Positions 16,580 to 24,667 of a DNA stretch of 32,492 nt are shown in pieces (position 1 is the stretch's first letter; each line of letters starts with the position of its first letter). The stretch is taken from contig DDWE01000153.1 in assembly GCA_002345625.1 (NCBI GenBank), positions 1-32,492 of the forward strand, in the 5' to 3' direction. The position numbers were made by a program, and so were the translations under genes. The notes below the pieces were generated by a model. The model was given only the letters and a program-made list of their open reading frames with translations. It ran no database searches and had not been told where the DNA came from. Source of the DNA: Desulfuromonadaceae bacterium UBA2294. Lineage in GTDB: Bacteria; Desulfobacterota; Desulfuromonadia; Desulfuromonadales; UBA2294.

Positions 16580-16595
16580 TGGTACGCAAATTGCT
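16580..16595 (+). promoter_or_regulatory. Sigma-54 (-24/-12) promoter of the large operon
   Basis: TGGTACGCAAATTGCT matches the consensus TGGCACG-N4-TTGCW at all fixed positions but one. The invariant GG (16581-16582) and GC (16593-16594) are separated by the required ten bases. Transcription should start near 16606, about 55 bases before the first gene. The NtrC-type activator gene ends 88 bases upstream. Confidence 0.85.
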
Positions 16596-16660
16596 CACTA
16601 AGGCTCAATTGTTTCACTGGACTGATATCTGACAATCTGCGCAACCGGGGACAACGCGTT

Positions 16661-17716
16661 TTGCTCAAATGGCTCTCACTACTACTGCTGGTCCTGCTGG
16701 GCCTGACCGGACTCTCCAGCCTTATCTCGGGCCGGGAGATCGCCGTCGATCGGCTTTATGCCCTCTACCTCGATCATGTCCCTGGTCAATCCGATTGGGA
16801 GCGGGCTTTACCGCGTACGGTCATGGTCAAAGGCGGTAAGGTCAATGCACCGACCCGTCTGGGCGATATTGATGCCGACACGGTCCACACCTCGACCCCG
16901 TCCTGTCATCATGGCGCTTCGATGCCGACACCGGTGGCGGTCGATCTGCGGGCATTCTATACCGATCGTGATCTTTACCTGCGGCTGGAATGGGCCGACG
17001 GCACCGGCAACAGTGCCATGCACCCCTGGCGATACAATAGTACGGTCTGGGAGCAGATGCCGGAGCTTGAGGATGGTTTCGGGTTCATGTGGGATGCCCT
17101 GGGCCAATCTCCCCGCTTCACCTGTTCTGTCGCTTGTCATATCGACGATTTCGGTGTGTCTGGCGCTAACTTTCACGCCCGTAACCGAATGAAAATGGTT
17201 CGACCGGGGAGTTTTGTTGATCTCTGGCACTGGAAAGCCGAGCGGACCGGTCGCTTCGGTTTTGTCGATGACCGCTATCTTGATGACAAGGGGATGCACG
17301 GTGATGTCCCGGGCGAACTGTTTCGACCCAACTCGGTCTTTGCCGGCAGCGACCGCGAACCGTTCAGTGAAGGTGATGCGCCGCTGCTCGACGCTGATGG
17401 CCGCGCCATCGATAGCCGCTTCCGCCTGGCCGGCGCACAAGTCCCCGGTTATCTGACCGAACAGCCGGTTGGTGGGCGGGCCGATATTGCCGCGTCATCA
17501 CATTATGCCGATGGCCGCTGGGTGGTGGTATTGCACCGTCGTCTCGACACCGCTGATCCGCACGATGTTATTTTTGTCCCGGGCGACGAAGCCGGGGTTG
17601 CTTTCGGACTATCATTGATGGACAGTACGTTATTTGAACATTTCGCTTCAACCGTCGAGGAACGACTGGTCCTGCTGCCCAAAAGCACAGGTGCCGCGTC
17701 CGGAGGAGACCGATGA
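16661..17716 (+). CDS. Membrane-anchored heme-domain protein, ethylbenzene-dehydrogenase-gamma type
   Basis: Likely periplasmic electron-transfer protein of 351 residues, first gene of the operon. The start is TTG, with GGGGA nine bases upstream. An N-terminal hydrophobic segment (about 4-22) is a signal or anchor. From about residue 90 the sequence has the beta-sandwich character of the heme-binding domain found in ethylbenzene dehydrogenase gamma subunits and related cytochromes (VAVDLRAFYTDRDLYLRLEWAD, then WEDGFGFMW-like and HWKAER segments). TPSCHHGASM and CSVACH are potential metal or heme sites. The second is a CX3CH rather than a CX2CH heme motif, so covalent heme attachment is uncertain. 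It overlaps the next gene by ATGA. Confidence 0.7.
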   Translation: MLKWLSLLLLVLLGLTGLSSLISGREIAVDRLYALYLDHVPGQSDWERALPRTVMVKGGKVNAPTRLGDIDADTVHTSTPSCHHGASMPTPVAVDLRAFYTDRDLYLRLEWADGTGNSAMHPWRYNSTVWEQMPELEDGFGFMWDALGQSPRFTCSVACHIDDFGVSGANFHARNRMKMVRPGSFVDLWHWKAERTGRFGFVDDRYLDDKGMHGDVPGELFRPNSVFAGSDREPFSEGDAPLLDADGRAIDSRFRLAGAQVPGYLTEQPVGGRADIAASSHYADGRWVVVLHRRLDTADPHDVIFVPGDEAGVAFGLSLMDSTLFEHFASTVEERLVLLPKSTGAASGGDR

Positions 17717-18456
17717 TTCGCAGATTGTTTTCTGTCTTGGCTTTGCTGGCGCTTATTTCGCTCAGCGCCTGTAGCGAGCAGTCCGTACAGCCTGCCGCGG
17801 CTCAGCTGTCGCAGATCAGTGGCCAGATCGTCATGCCCCTGGAGGGGACGATCCTGTCTGTTTACAAGAAGGGGACCGATCTTTACGGGCCGGCTTTTGC
17901 CAGCTCGGTCGCGACCGGGCCTGATGGCCGTTTTTCCCTGTCGCTGCCGGATGGTGAATATATCGCCGTTGCCCGCAAGCGGGTCACCGGAGACACCACC
18001 GGCCCGGTCCTGGCCGGCGATAACCGCAGTGAGTTCATCAATCTGGTGGTGCACGGCGATCAGCTGGAGATGACAATTCTGGCTCCGATCAAGATCGGGG
18101 ACAGTCGGCGTCTGACGGAAGATGCGGCGGCCACGCGCACCGGGCTTTCCGGTCAGATCCTCAATAGTGATGGTGACCCGGTTGAAGGTGCCCGGGTCCA
18201 TGTTTACGATCACGTGCAAATGTCGGAGCGGCCAAAGTATGTCTCGGAGAAGACAACTCCGGATGGGCGTTACCAGATCTGGCTGCCGAAGGGTGGTACT
18301 TATTACCTGGCTGCCCGTGACAAGTTCGGTGGCCCGCCCAAGCTGGGTGATCTCTACGGCCGTTACGACCAGGGGACGATTGAACCGTCGGCGGTGGTGG
18401 TTGAGGACGGCGAGGTTCTGTCCGAAGTTAACATTACGGTGACAAAGGTTTGGTAA
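17713..18456 (+). CDS. Lipoprotein with two carboxypeptidase-regulatory-like (Ig-fold) domains
   Basis: Exported lipoprotein of 247 residues. The signal peptide ends in LISLSAC, a lipobox with Cys20, so it is lipid-anchored in the periplasm. Two similar beta-sandwich units follow: about 35-125 (ISGQIVMPLEGTILSVYKKG...GPDGRFSLSLPDGEYIAVAR) and about 140-247 (LSGQILNSDGDPVEGARVHVYD...TPDGRYQIWLPKGGTYYLAAR). The G-x-V/I, DG-x-F/Y and P-x-G-x-Y-x-V/L/A signatures are those of CarboxypepD_reg domains, which are structural or binding modules and not peptidases. It overlaps both neighbours by one to four bases, so expression is coupled. Role in the operon is probably scaffolding; no partner is proven. 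Confidence 0.75.
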   Translation: MIRRLFSVLALLALISLSACSEQSVQPAAAQLSQISGQIVMPLEGTILSVYKKGTDLYGPAFASSVATGPDGRFSLSLPDGEYIAVARKRVTGDTTGPVLAGDNRSEFINLVVHGDQLEMTILAPIKIGDSRRLTEDAAATRTGLSGQILNSDGDPVEGARVHVYDHVQMSERPKYVSEKTTPDGRYQIWLPKGGTYYLAARDKFGGPPKLGDLYGRYDQGTIEPSAVVVEDGEVLSEVNITVTKVW

Positions 18457-19358
18457 TGCGGCGACAGATATTGATCCTGATGGCGCTGCTGCTGTTGCTC
18501 CCCGCCTGCCAGAAGCAGGGCACGCTCGATCTTGATGGCCTCGCCGGTCAGGCACGTGGTGGCGATGCCGCAGCCTGCCGCGAACTGGTCGCCCTGTTGG
18601 CCACGCCCGATACCGCTCTGGGCGACCGGATCTATGCCATGGTTATTCAGGTCGGCGAGCCGCTCATACCGGCTTTGCTTGCTCAATTGACAACGACGAA
18701 TGCCGATCAGCGCGAACGGGTGGCCGCCGCTCTGGGTAACCTCAAGGCAGCACAGGCCGTCCCCGGTCTGGTGGCAATACTCGCCGACAGCAACCTCAAA
18801 CGTCGATACATCGCCGCCTGGGCATTGGGTGAAATCGGCGCGGCTGAAGGGATCACTCCTTTGATTGCGGCCCTTGACGACGACAACGATCAGGTTCGTC
18901 GGCACGCGACCCGTTCCCTGATCAAATTCAACCAGTCGGCGGTGCTCCCATTGCTGACGGCTTTAAGCGGCGCGAATCAGCGTCCTGCCGCCGGCATTGT
19001 CCGCGTACTGGGTGATATTGGTGACCGGCGCGCGCTTGAACCGCTGTTACAGCGGGTTGATGGCGAGATCCGCGGCGAAGTGTTTCTGGCCCTGGGTAAA
19101 CTGCGCGATCCGCGTGCTGAATCGGCACTGATCACCGGTCTTGCTGATAGCGACTGGCAGGTACGGATGAACGCGGCCATGGCCCTGGGGCCGATCGGTA
19201 CACCAAAATCGATCCCACCGCTTACTGTTACCCTCGACGACGACGTGATGGTGGTGCGTGAATGGTCGGCGCGGTCGTTGTCGATGCTCACCGGGCATGA
19301 AGTCGAATATCGTGATGCGACAGGGGTTTTGGTCGCACCTTATAACGTTTATCATTAA
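18456..19358 (+). CDS. HEAT-repeat lipoprotein
   Basis: Lipoprotein of 300 residues. The ATG at 18456 shares a base with the preceding stop; a TTG six bases earlier is possible. Its signal peptide ends LLLLLPAC (Cys16-17 region). The rest is an alpha-helical array of about seven HEAT repeats with the usual motifs: VAAALGNLKAAQAVPGLVAI, AAWALGEIGAAEGITPLIAA, VRRHATRSLIKF, VFLALGKLRDPRAESALI and MNAAMALGPIGTPKSIPPL. HEAT arrays bind protein partners, and members of this class often accompany periplasmic electron-transfer or phycobilisome-lyase-like systems. No catalytic residues are evident. It is the third gene of the sigma-54 operon. Confidence 0.85.
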   Translation: MRRQILILMALLLLLPACQKQGTLDLDGLAGQARGGDAAACRELVALLATPDTALGDRIYAMVIQVGEPLIPALLAQLTTTNADQRERVAAALGNLKAAQAVPGLVAILADSNLKRRYIAAWALGEIGAAEGITPLIAALDDDNDQVRRHATRSLIKFNQSAVLPLLTALSGANQRPAAGIVRVLGDIGDRRALEPLLQRVDGEIRGEVFLALGKLRDPRAESALITGLADSDWQVRMNAAMALGPIGTPKSIPPLTVTLDDDVMVVREWSARSLSMLTGHEVEYRDATGVLVAPYNVYH

Positions 19359-19370
19359 GGATTCCTGCCG

Positions 19371-20864
19371 ATGCCGGTCAATTTGCTGACCCGCCCCTAT
19401 ATCGGCCGCTTGCTGGCCAATCGCTGGACCTGGCGCCTGTCGCGCCTGACAGCCTTGTGCCTGCTGGTCGCCATGGCCGCCTGGGGCTGGCATCAACACG
19501 CGATCCCCGGTCTGGCAGTCCGCGACCCTTTGATGTACACCAACCTGTCCAGTCATCTGTTCTGGGTCTGGTGGTTGATGGGGATTGTCTTTGTCGCCCT
19601 GTTGTTCGGGCGCCTCTGGTGCACGGTCTGTCCGCTTGGCTGGCTGAGTGGTTTATTGTCACGCATCGGTCTGCGGCGTGAGTTGCCGGTCTGGCTGCAA
19701 AATTTTATTCCGGTCACTCTGGTTCTGGTCGTTCTGCAGCTGTCGATCTATTTTTTCGCCATTCATCGTTACCCCGATTATACGGCGGTGGTCCTGGCCC
19801 TCTGCCTGTTACTGACCATTGCCGCCGGACTGATCTTCCGTCCGCGGGCGTTTTGCACTCTGCTGTGCCCGGCCGGGGCCGTGTTTGGCCTCTACGCCCG
19901 GGTCGCACCGTTCCAGTTACGGGTCTGCGACAGCGGGGTCTGCGCCAGTTGCGACAGCCAACGTTGTATTGCCGAGCCGCAGGAGTGGCAGAGTTATCGT
20001 CTCGGCGGCACCATTGTTTATCGGCACCGTCGTCTTGACGGTTGTCCGGTCGATCTGGTCCCGGCCGAGATCAGCGACAGTGCCGATTGCCTGCTCTGCC
20101 TCAACTGCGCACATAACTGCGATAAAGAGAATATCCAGATCGGCTTTCGCCCCTGGCTGGCTGATCTTGATCTCCGGGGTCTGCGCAGCAGCGAGACCCT
20201 GTTTTTCCTCGTCCTGTTCGGTATGTTGACGACCAATTTCAGCAAGGTTTATGTCGAGCTGCGCCAGGGACTGTTCTGGCTGCCCGAGCAGACAGCCCAA
20301 TTACTCGGTTGGGGCGTCAGCGGCTACAACCTGCTGGCCGTACTCTGGGTCGCCTTGTTGTTGCCGGCGCTGATGCTGTTACCCGGCTGGTTGACTCTGC
20401 AGCTGTCCGGTCTGCGGCATCATGTCGCGTTGCCTCCTGAGCAGACGAGCACTTTACCTTTGCCGGAAAAATCGACCGGTTTCTGGGCCGCGGCCTGTGA
20501 CCTGGCCCTGCCGTTGATTCCTTTGCTGTTGGCGGCCCACGCCGTTCTGGCCCTGGTTAAAATTAACGCCAAGGCCGGCTATCTCCCTTTTGCCATCGCT
20601 GATCCAAGTGGTGTGCAAAGCTACCTGGCGATGAATGTCATGCACACCATGGCGGCGCCGGGGGTGTTGATCCCCCTCGATATTTTGAAGTGGCTGGTGC
20701 TGCTTTTGCTGCTGGCCGGAATTGTTCTGGCGATCTTTGCCGCCCGTCGTGTCAGCCGTCGCCATCCTGACGGCATGGCCTTTTTTGTCGCGGCTCTGGT
20801 CACCTTGGTCCTGCCTTCCGGCTTTTACCTGGCGACGGTGATTCAATGGTTGTTCGTCCGTTGA
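19371..20864 (+). CDS. NosR/NapH-like polyferredoxin membrane protein
   Basis: Integral membrane iron-sulfur protein of 497 residues that probably moves electrons from the quinone pool or cytoplasm towards periplasmic partners. About ten hydrophobic helices are visible. The paired motifs characteristic of NosR/NapH/CcoG proteins are present: WCTVCPLGW (Cys84, Cys87) and FCTLLCPAGA (Cys162, Cys166). Between helices lie two ferredoxin-type clusters, Cys186/191/194/199 and Cys240/243/246/250 (CLLCLNCAHNC); the first has unusual spacing. Unlike NosR there is no FMN-binding domain. The C-terminal half (about 270-497) is an extra membrane region without cysteine clusters. AAGGA lies upstream of the ATG. 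Confidence 0.85.
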   Translation: MPVNLLTRPYIGRLLANRWTWRLSRLTALCLLVAMAAWGWHQHAIPGLAVRDPLMYTNLSSHLFWVWWLMGIVFVALLFGRLWCTVCPLGWLSGLLSRIGLRRELPVWLQNFIPVTLVLVVLQLSIYFFAIHRYPDYTAVVLALCLLLTIAAGLIFRPRAFCTLLCPAGAVFGLYARVAPFQLRVCDSGVCASCDSQRCIAEPQEWQSYRLGGTIVYRHRRLDGCPVDLVPAEISDSADCLLCLNCAHNCDKENIQIGFRPWLADLDLRGLRSSETLFFLVLFGMLTTNFSKVYVELRQGLFWLPEQTAQLLGWGVSGYNLLAVLWVALLLPALMLLPGWLTLQLSGLRHHVALPPEQTSTLPLPEKSTGFWAAACDLALPLIPLLLAAHAVLALVKINAKAGYLPFAIADPSGVQSYLAMNVMHTMAAPGVLIPLDILKWLVLLLLLAGIVLAIFAARRVSRRHPDGMAFFVAALVTLVLPSGFYLATVIQWLFVR

Positions 20865-21328
20865 TCCGTTATCTGCTGTTATTGGTGGCCGGTCTGCTTT
20901 TAGCCGGTACGGCCCAGGCTTGCTTTGGGCCGAAGCTGTACCTCGGTACCAACGATGACCCCCGCAGCCAGGTGCTGGCTTCGCTGGTTGCGATCTACGT
21001 TCAGGAAAAGACCGGAGTCGAGGTCGTGCGACAACCGCTGGCAGCGACGGCTCCCATTGCGGCGATTCGGGCCGACACCATCGATTTTGCCTTTACTGCT
21101 GTACCGGAAGACATGCCGATTCTGCTGCAGATCGAAGGGGTGCCGGCGCTGGTCTCCGGCTCACGGATCCTCGAGGACCTGCAGTTCACCACTGTGCGCC
21201 CGGCGTTGCAGCGTCTGGCCGGGCAGTTGACACCGGGTCAGGTGTCGACTTTGGTAGCCGCGGTCGATGCCGGTGGCCTGCCGATGGATGTTGCCCGCCG
21301 TTTTCTGCGCAATGCGGGGTGGATCTGA
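20846..21328 (+). CDS. Small exported substrate-binding-like protein
   Basis: Periplasmic protein of 160 residues. It has a signal peptide (residues 1 to about 25, ending AGTAQA) and then LYLGTNDDPRSQVLASLVAIYVQEKTG, like the start of glycine-betaine or other periplasmic binding proteins, continuing with a GVEVVRQPL strand and a DTIDFAFTAVPEDM segment. It is about half the usual length of a two-lobed binding protein, so only one lobe may be present. It overlaps the preceding gene by 19 bases and shares a base with the next start, indicating tight coupling. Ligand unknown; I rate the fold assignment as tentative. Confidence 0.55.
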   Translation: MVVRPLIRYLLLLVAGLLLAGTAQACFGPKLYLGTNDDPRSQVLASLVAIYVQEKTGVEVVRQPLAATAPIAAIRADTIDFAFTAVPEDMPILLQIEGVPALVSGSRILEDLQFTTVRPALQRLAGQLTPGQVSTLVAAVDAGGLPMDVARRFLRNAGWI

Positions 21329-22107
21329 TGCGTTTGGTCGTTGTTCTGCTCCTGCTGCTGGCCGCCTGTGCGCCGCAACCCGTACCCGCGCCGCCGGTAG
21401 TGCAAGAGGTCAGCGGTGTGGTCCAGGGAGAGTTGTCCCTGTCTGGTGACGTCCTGCTGGTCGGTGATCTTCTGGTCCCGCACGGGAGCCGTCTGGTCAT
21501 CACTGCCGGTACGAGAATCACGGTGCAACCGACAGATGCGACCAAGATCGATCCTGAATTTCTCTCATCCCAGATTGAACTTCTGGTGCGTGGTAGTTTG
21601 CAAATCGACGGCACCGAATCGGCTCCGGTGATCTTTCGCCCGGCGGGACAGGGTGACTCCGGCGACCCGCAATGGGCCGGCATTATCCTGGATGGCGTCA
21701 CGGACAGTTCGCTGCGTTATCTTCAGGTGCACGGTGCGGACACCGGGCTGCTTCTGGTCGCAACCGACGCTTTTATCACAGAAGCCCTGATCACCGGTTG
21801 TCGCTATGGACTCGTGGTCCAGGGCGGTTCGCCGCAGATTTACAACTCCCAGATCAGCGGCGGCGAGGGGGGCGTTTTTGTCTGGAACGGGGCACAACCG
21901 CTGCTTGACAATCTGCTGGTCGCCGACAATGCGGAAGAGGGGTTGTCGATTGATCGCAGCAGTCAGCCGCAGCTGATCAGCGGCCGTCTGGAGCGCAACG
22001 CCATCGGCCTGGTTGCCGCGACGTCGGTGTCGGTTGAGACCCTGCAGTTTTCGGCCAATCATGAAACCATCCGTCGTCTGCTCCCGGTTGCAGGAGTGCA
22101 ACCATGA
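21328..22107 (+). CDS. NosD-like right-handed beta-helix lipoprotein
   Basis: Periplasmic lipoprotein of 259 residues. The ATG at 21328 immediately follows the overlapping stop (TGATG); an in-frame GTG nine bases earlier is less likely. The signal peptide ends LLLLLAAC, a lipobox. Residues about 30-110 form a beta-rich cap with LLVGDLLVPHGSRLVITAGT. Residues about 110-250 show parallel beta-helix rungs (SLRYLQVHGADTGLLLV, ALITGCRYGLVVQGG, QIYNSQISGGEGGVFVWNG, LLDNLLVADNAEEGLSIDRS). Such folds occur in NosD, which helps deliver sulfur to the copper site of nitrous-oxide reductase, and in carbohydrate-binding proteins. The neighbouring gene is a second protein of the same fold. Confidence 0.75.
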   Translation: MRLVVVLLLLLAACAPQPVPAPPVVQEVSGVVQGELSLSGDVLLVGDLLVPHGSRLVITAGTRITVQPTDATKIDPEFLSSQIELLVRGSLQIDGTESAPVIFRPAGQGDSGDPQWAGIILDGVTDSSLRYLQVHGADTGLLLVATDAFITEALITGCRYGLVVQGGSPQIYNSQISGGEGGVFVWNGAQPLLDNLLVADNAEEGLSIDRSSQPQLISGRLERNAIGLVAATSVSVETLQFSANHETIRRLLPVAGVQP

Positions 22108-23198
22108 AACGGTTTGCGCTGTTCTTTACACTCCTCGCCCTGACGGTCAGTGCCCAGGCAACGGAGACCGTTTATCAGGGCGAGTCGACCTTGTGGACCG
22201 ATACGGTCTGGAGCGATACGGTGCTGATCGATGGCATCGTTACCGTCGCTCCGAACATAACCCTGACCATACAGCCCGGGACGACCATTCGCTTCACCCG
22301 CAACGACACCAATGGTGACGATATCGGTGAAAATGAACTGTTCATTCAGGGCCGGCTGCTGGCGCAAGGGCGTCGTGACGCCCCGATTCTTTTTACCTCG
22401 GCGGCTGACCATCCACGTCCGGGTGACTGGGGGGCGCTCAACATGATGGCGTCGCAGGAGGGGAACCGGATCGAGTTTTGTCGGGTTGAATATGCCTACC
22501 GTGGCTTTCATGCCCATTTTGCCGGCGCCCAGCTCGTGGATTCTATCTTTCGGTTCAACCGGCGCGGTGCCCAGTTTCAGGAGTCTCAGGTCAGTATCGA
22601 GCGTTGCCGGTTTGAGCAGAACCTCAACGGTCTGCAATTTCGTGATTCGACCGTGACTCTCCGCGATTCTGTCATCAGTGGTGGTTACTGGGGGTTGCGC
22701 AGTGTCTATAGCACGGTCACCATGTCCGGTAATCGTATCGAGAAGAATCGGATCAATGGCGTCAACTTCCGCGACTCGACCCTGGACATGACCGCCAATC
22801 AGATTGTTGATAATCGACGCGGTCTCTATCTGCAGCGCTCTACCGGTCGCGTTGATCGCAATGTTCTGAGTGGCAACAGTGAATATGGCCTGTTTCTCGA
22901 AGCCGGAGAAGTGGTCGTGCAGGGTAACCGCATTAATGGTAACGGACGTGGCGGCCTGCGCGTGATTGATGCCAATCTCGATCTGGTTGGCAATGACCTG
23001 TCGGGGAATGATCTTTATGCTCTGGTCAATGATGGCAGCAGCAATCTGATCATCACCGGCAACGCCTGGGGGACGGTCGACCCGGCTTTACTCGCCGGTC
23101 TGATCCGTGATGGTGCGGATCGCTCAGGTTGCGGCCAGGTGCAATTGCTGAACCCGTTAGCACCAAGTACACATCCCGAATTCGTGAACCCTCGTTGA
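22104..23198 (+). CDS. NosD-like right-handed beta-helix periplasmic protein
   Basis: Exported protein of 364 residues with a Sec signal peptide (MKRFALFFTLLALTVSAQA). It begins like the previous protein (TVYQGESTLWTDTVWSDTVLIDGIV...LTIQPGTTIRF). At least seven parallel beta-helix rungs follow (IEFCRVEYAYRGFHAHF, LVDSIFRFNRRGAQF, IERCRFEQNLNGLQF, LRDSVISGGYWGLR, GNRIEKNRINGVNF, NQIVDNRRGLYLQR, GNRINGNGRGGLRV). The N-G/R-x-G-L rung pattern is that of NosD/pectate-lyase-like helices. It overlaps the previous gene by ATGA. Two beta-helix proteins in tandem suggest a heterodimer or a duplication. No catalytic pectinase residues are evident. Confidence 0.82.
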   Translation: MKRFALFFTLLALTVSAQATETVYQGESTLWTDTVWSDTVLIDGIVTVAPNITLTIQPGTTIRFTRNDTNGDDIGENELFIQGRLLAQGRRDAPILFTSAADHPRPGDWGALNMMASQEGNRIEFCRVEYAYRGFHAHFAGAQLVDSIFRFNRRGAQFQESQVSIERCRFEQNLNGLQFRDSTVTLRDSVISGGYWGLRSVYSTVTMSGNRIEKNRINGVNFRDSTLDMTANQIVDNRRGLYLQRSTGRVDRNVLSGNSEYGLFLEAGEVVVQGNRINGNGRGGLRVIDANLDLVGNDLSGNDLYALVNDGSSNLIITGNAWGTVDPALLAGLIRDGADRSGCGQVQLLNPLAPSTHPEFVNPR

Positions 23199-23209
23199 AA
23201 GCGTTAATT

Positions 23210-24127
23210 ATGTCCAGATTTCGCGTATCTGCCCCGATGAAAGCTTTGCTGTTGGCGATCATCTGTGCCCTGTTTCTGACCGCTTGCGATCAGGCGACCC
23301 CCCGGTCCAAAATGCGCATCGGTTACATGAACTGCAATAGTGAGCAGGAGACCACGGCCCGGTTCGGTCCCTTGACGGCCTGGTTGTCGCAGCAACTGAA
23401 CATCGATTTTGAACTGGTCCCGGTCGACACTCAGGAGTTTGCCGAGCGCTTCAGCGCCGGAGAGTTCGAATTTACTCATTCCAACTCCTTGCTTTACGTC
23501 ATTCTGAAAAAAGAGCAGCAGCTGCAACTGCTGGCGACGGAGAAGAGGGGGCGTTACGGCGCACGCACCGCCGGGACCATCATCGCACGCAAGGACAGTG
23601 GTATCCGCACTTTCGCTGATCTGCGCGGCAAACGGATGATCTTTGGGCCGCAGTTAGCCCCTTCCGGTTATCTGGCACAGTATAATCTGATGCTCGATGC
23701 GGGTATCGATCCGGAGCGCGATCTGGCCTATTACGCTATTCCGCACGGTTCGTTCAAGCATGAGAAGGTGGTCTACGGTGTTTACTTCGGTGAGTACGAT
23801 GTTGCCGCTGCGCCGGCCCTTGACCTTGAGTTGATGATTCGTGACGGCAAGATTTTTGCCGATGACTTCACGGTCATCGGCGAGAGTCCGATATTCCCGT
23901 ATTGCACATTCGGTGCTGCGGCTTCGGTCGCCCCGGATCTTGCTTCCCGCTTCAAGCAGGCATTATTGACCTTGACCCCGGAGACGACAGTCGATTTCGG
24001 TGGTGAGACCATTAAAGTCCTCGGATCGGCCTGGATTGACGGTTTTGATCCGTTGATTGACAGCGATTACGATGTGCTGCGCGAACTGGCCAAAAAGGCC
24101 AATATGCCTCCGTATCAGGAGTTTTAA
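23210..24127 (+). CDS. PhnD/phosphonate-type periplasmic binding lipoprotein
   Basis: Periplasmic binding protein of 305 residues, start ATG at 23210 preceded by GAAAG; a GTG at 23129 would overlap the previous gene heavily. The lipobox is LFLTAC. The mature part follows the phosphate/phosphite/phosphonate-binding family: MRIGYMNCNSEQETTARFGPLTAWLSQQL at its start, FTHSNSLLYVILKK (the ligand-pocket loop) and a long ADLRGKRMIFGPQLAPSGYLAQY segment, matching the DL-x-GK-x-x-x-x-x-P-x-S-x-S/G-x-x region. No permease or ATPase is adjacent, so it may be a sensor or a part of a complex and not a transporter component. Ligand not determined; other oxyanions such as selenite or sulfite are conceivable. 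Confidence 0.82.
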   Translation: MSRFRVSAPMKALLLAIICALFLTACDQATPRSKMRIGYMNCNSEQETTARFGPLTAWLSQQLNIDFELVPVDTQEFAERFSAGEFEFTHSNSLLYVILKKEQQLQLLATEKRGRYGARTAGTIIARKDSGIRTFADLRGKRMIFGPQLAPSGYLAQYNLMLDAGIDPERDLAYYAIPHGSFKHEKVVYGVYFGEYDVAAAPALDLELMIRDGKIFADDFTVIGESPIFPYCTFGAAASVAPDLASRFKQALLTLTPETTVDFGGETIKVLGSAWIDGFDPLIDSDYDVLRELAKKANMPPYQEF

Positions 24128-24667
24128 TTGTCGCGTGACCGTTTTGACATTCTGACCCTGATTGGCCTGGCAGGGGTGGTCCTGGTTACACTGTTCCTCC
24201 TTCTTGGCAGTGGAGGCCGTGACCTTCGTCTCGCTTCGGGTCCGTCCCAGGCCACTGAGCGTGCCCTGCAGGAGCGGGCGCAGGCAGCCTTCTTTGCCGA
24301 GACCTACGCCCCGGTTGAAGAGTTACTGGCGGTCAACAAACCCGGAGAAGCCCTGCTGCGTCTGGAGCAGATCGAGCGTGATCTGCCGGCTGAGGCGCAT
24401 ACCGCCTTGCTCCGGGGCGGTATTCTCGTTCGCCAGGGAGCCCTTGTCGAGGGGATTGGTGAATATGTCCGCGCCGTGCGCTCGCGTGCCGATTATGTCG
24501 ACACCCGCAGTCCGTTGCAGCGTCGTGCTGAAATTGAGCAATTACTCGCGACCGCTCTTCCTGTTGTGCAGTCTCAGGCTCAGACGAATCCGGACAATCA
24601 GGGCTTAAACCGGGCCCTGCGTGACCTGCATTACCTGCAGAGCCGTCTGGCCGGGGGGTGTGAATGA
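24128..24667 (+). CDS. Membrane-anchored helical (TPR-like) protein
   Basis: Protein of 179 residues starting at TTG, six bases after AGGAG, directly behind the preceding stop codon. One N-terminal membrane helix (about 10-28, LIGLAGVVLVTLFLLLG) is followed by a soluble helical domain in the periplasm. It contains TPR-like stretches (ERAQAAFFAETYAPVEELLAVNKPGEALLRLEQIERDLP, then AHTALLRGGILVRQGALVEGIGEYVRAV). TPR domains dock partner proteins. ATGA overlap couples it to the YedE-family gene. I know no named family. Confidence 0.6.
   Translation: MSRDRFDILTLIGLAGVVLVTLFLLLGSGGRDLRLASGPSQATERALQERAQAAFFAETYAPVEELLAVNKPGEALLRLEQIERDLPAEAHTALLRGGILVRQGALVEGIGEYVRAVRSRADYVDTRSPLQRRAEIEQLLATALPVVQSQAQTNPDNQGLNRALRDLHYLQSRLAGGCE

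Noticed and set aside
17503..18555. 350-codon minus-strand open frame
   Set aside because: It is a shadow of the operon lipoprotein genes; low-complexity Arg/Asp-rich translation and no ribosome site.
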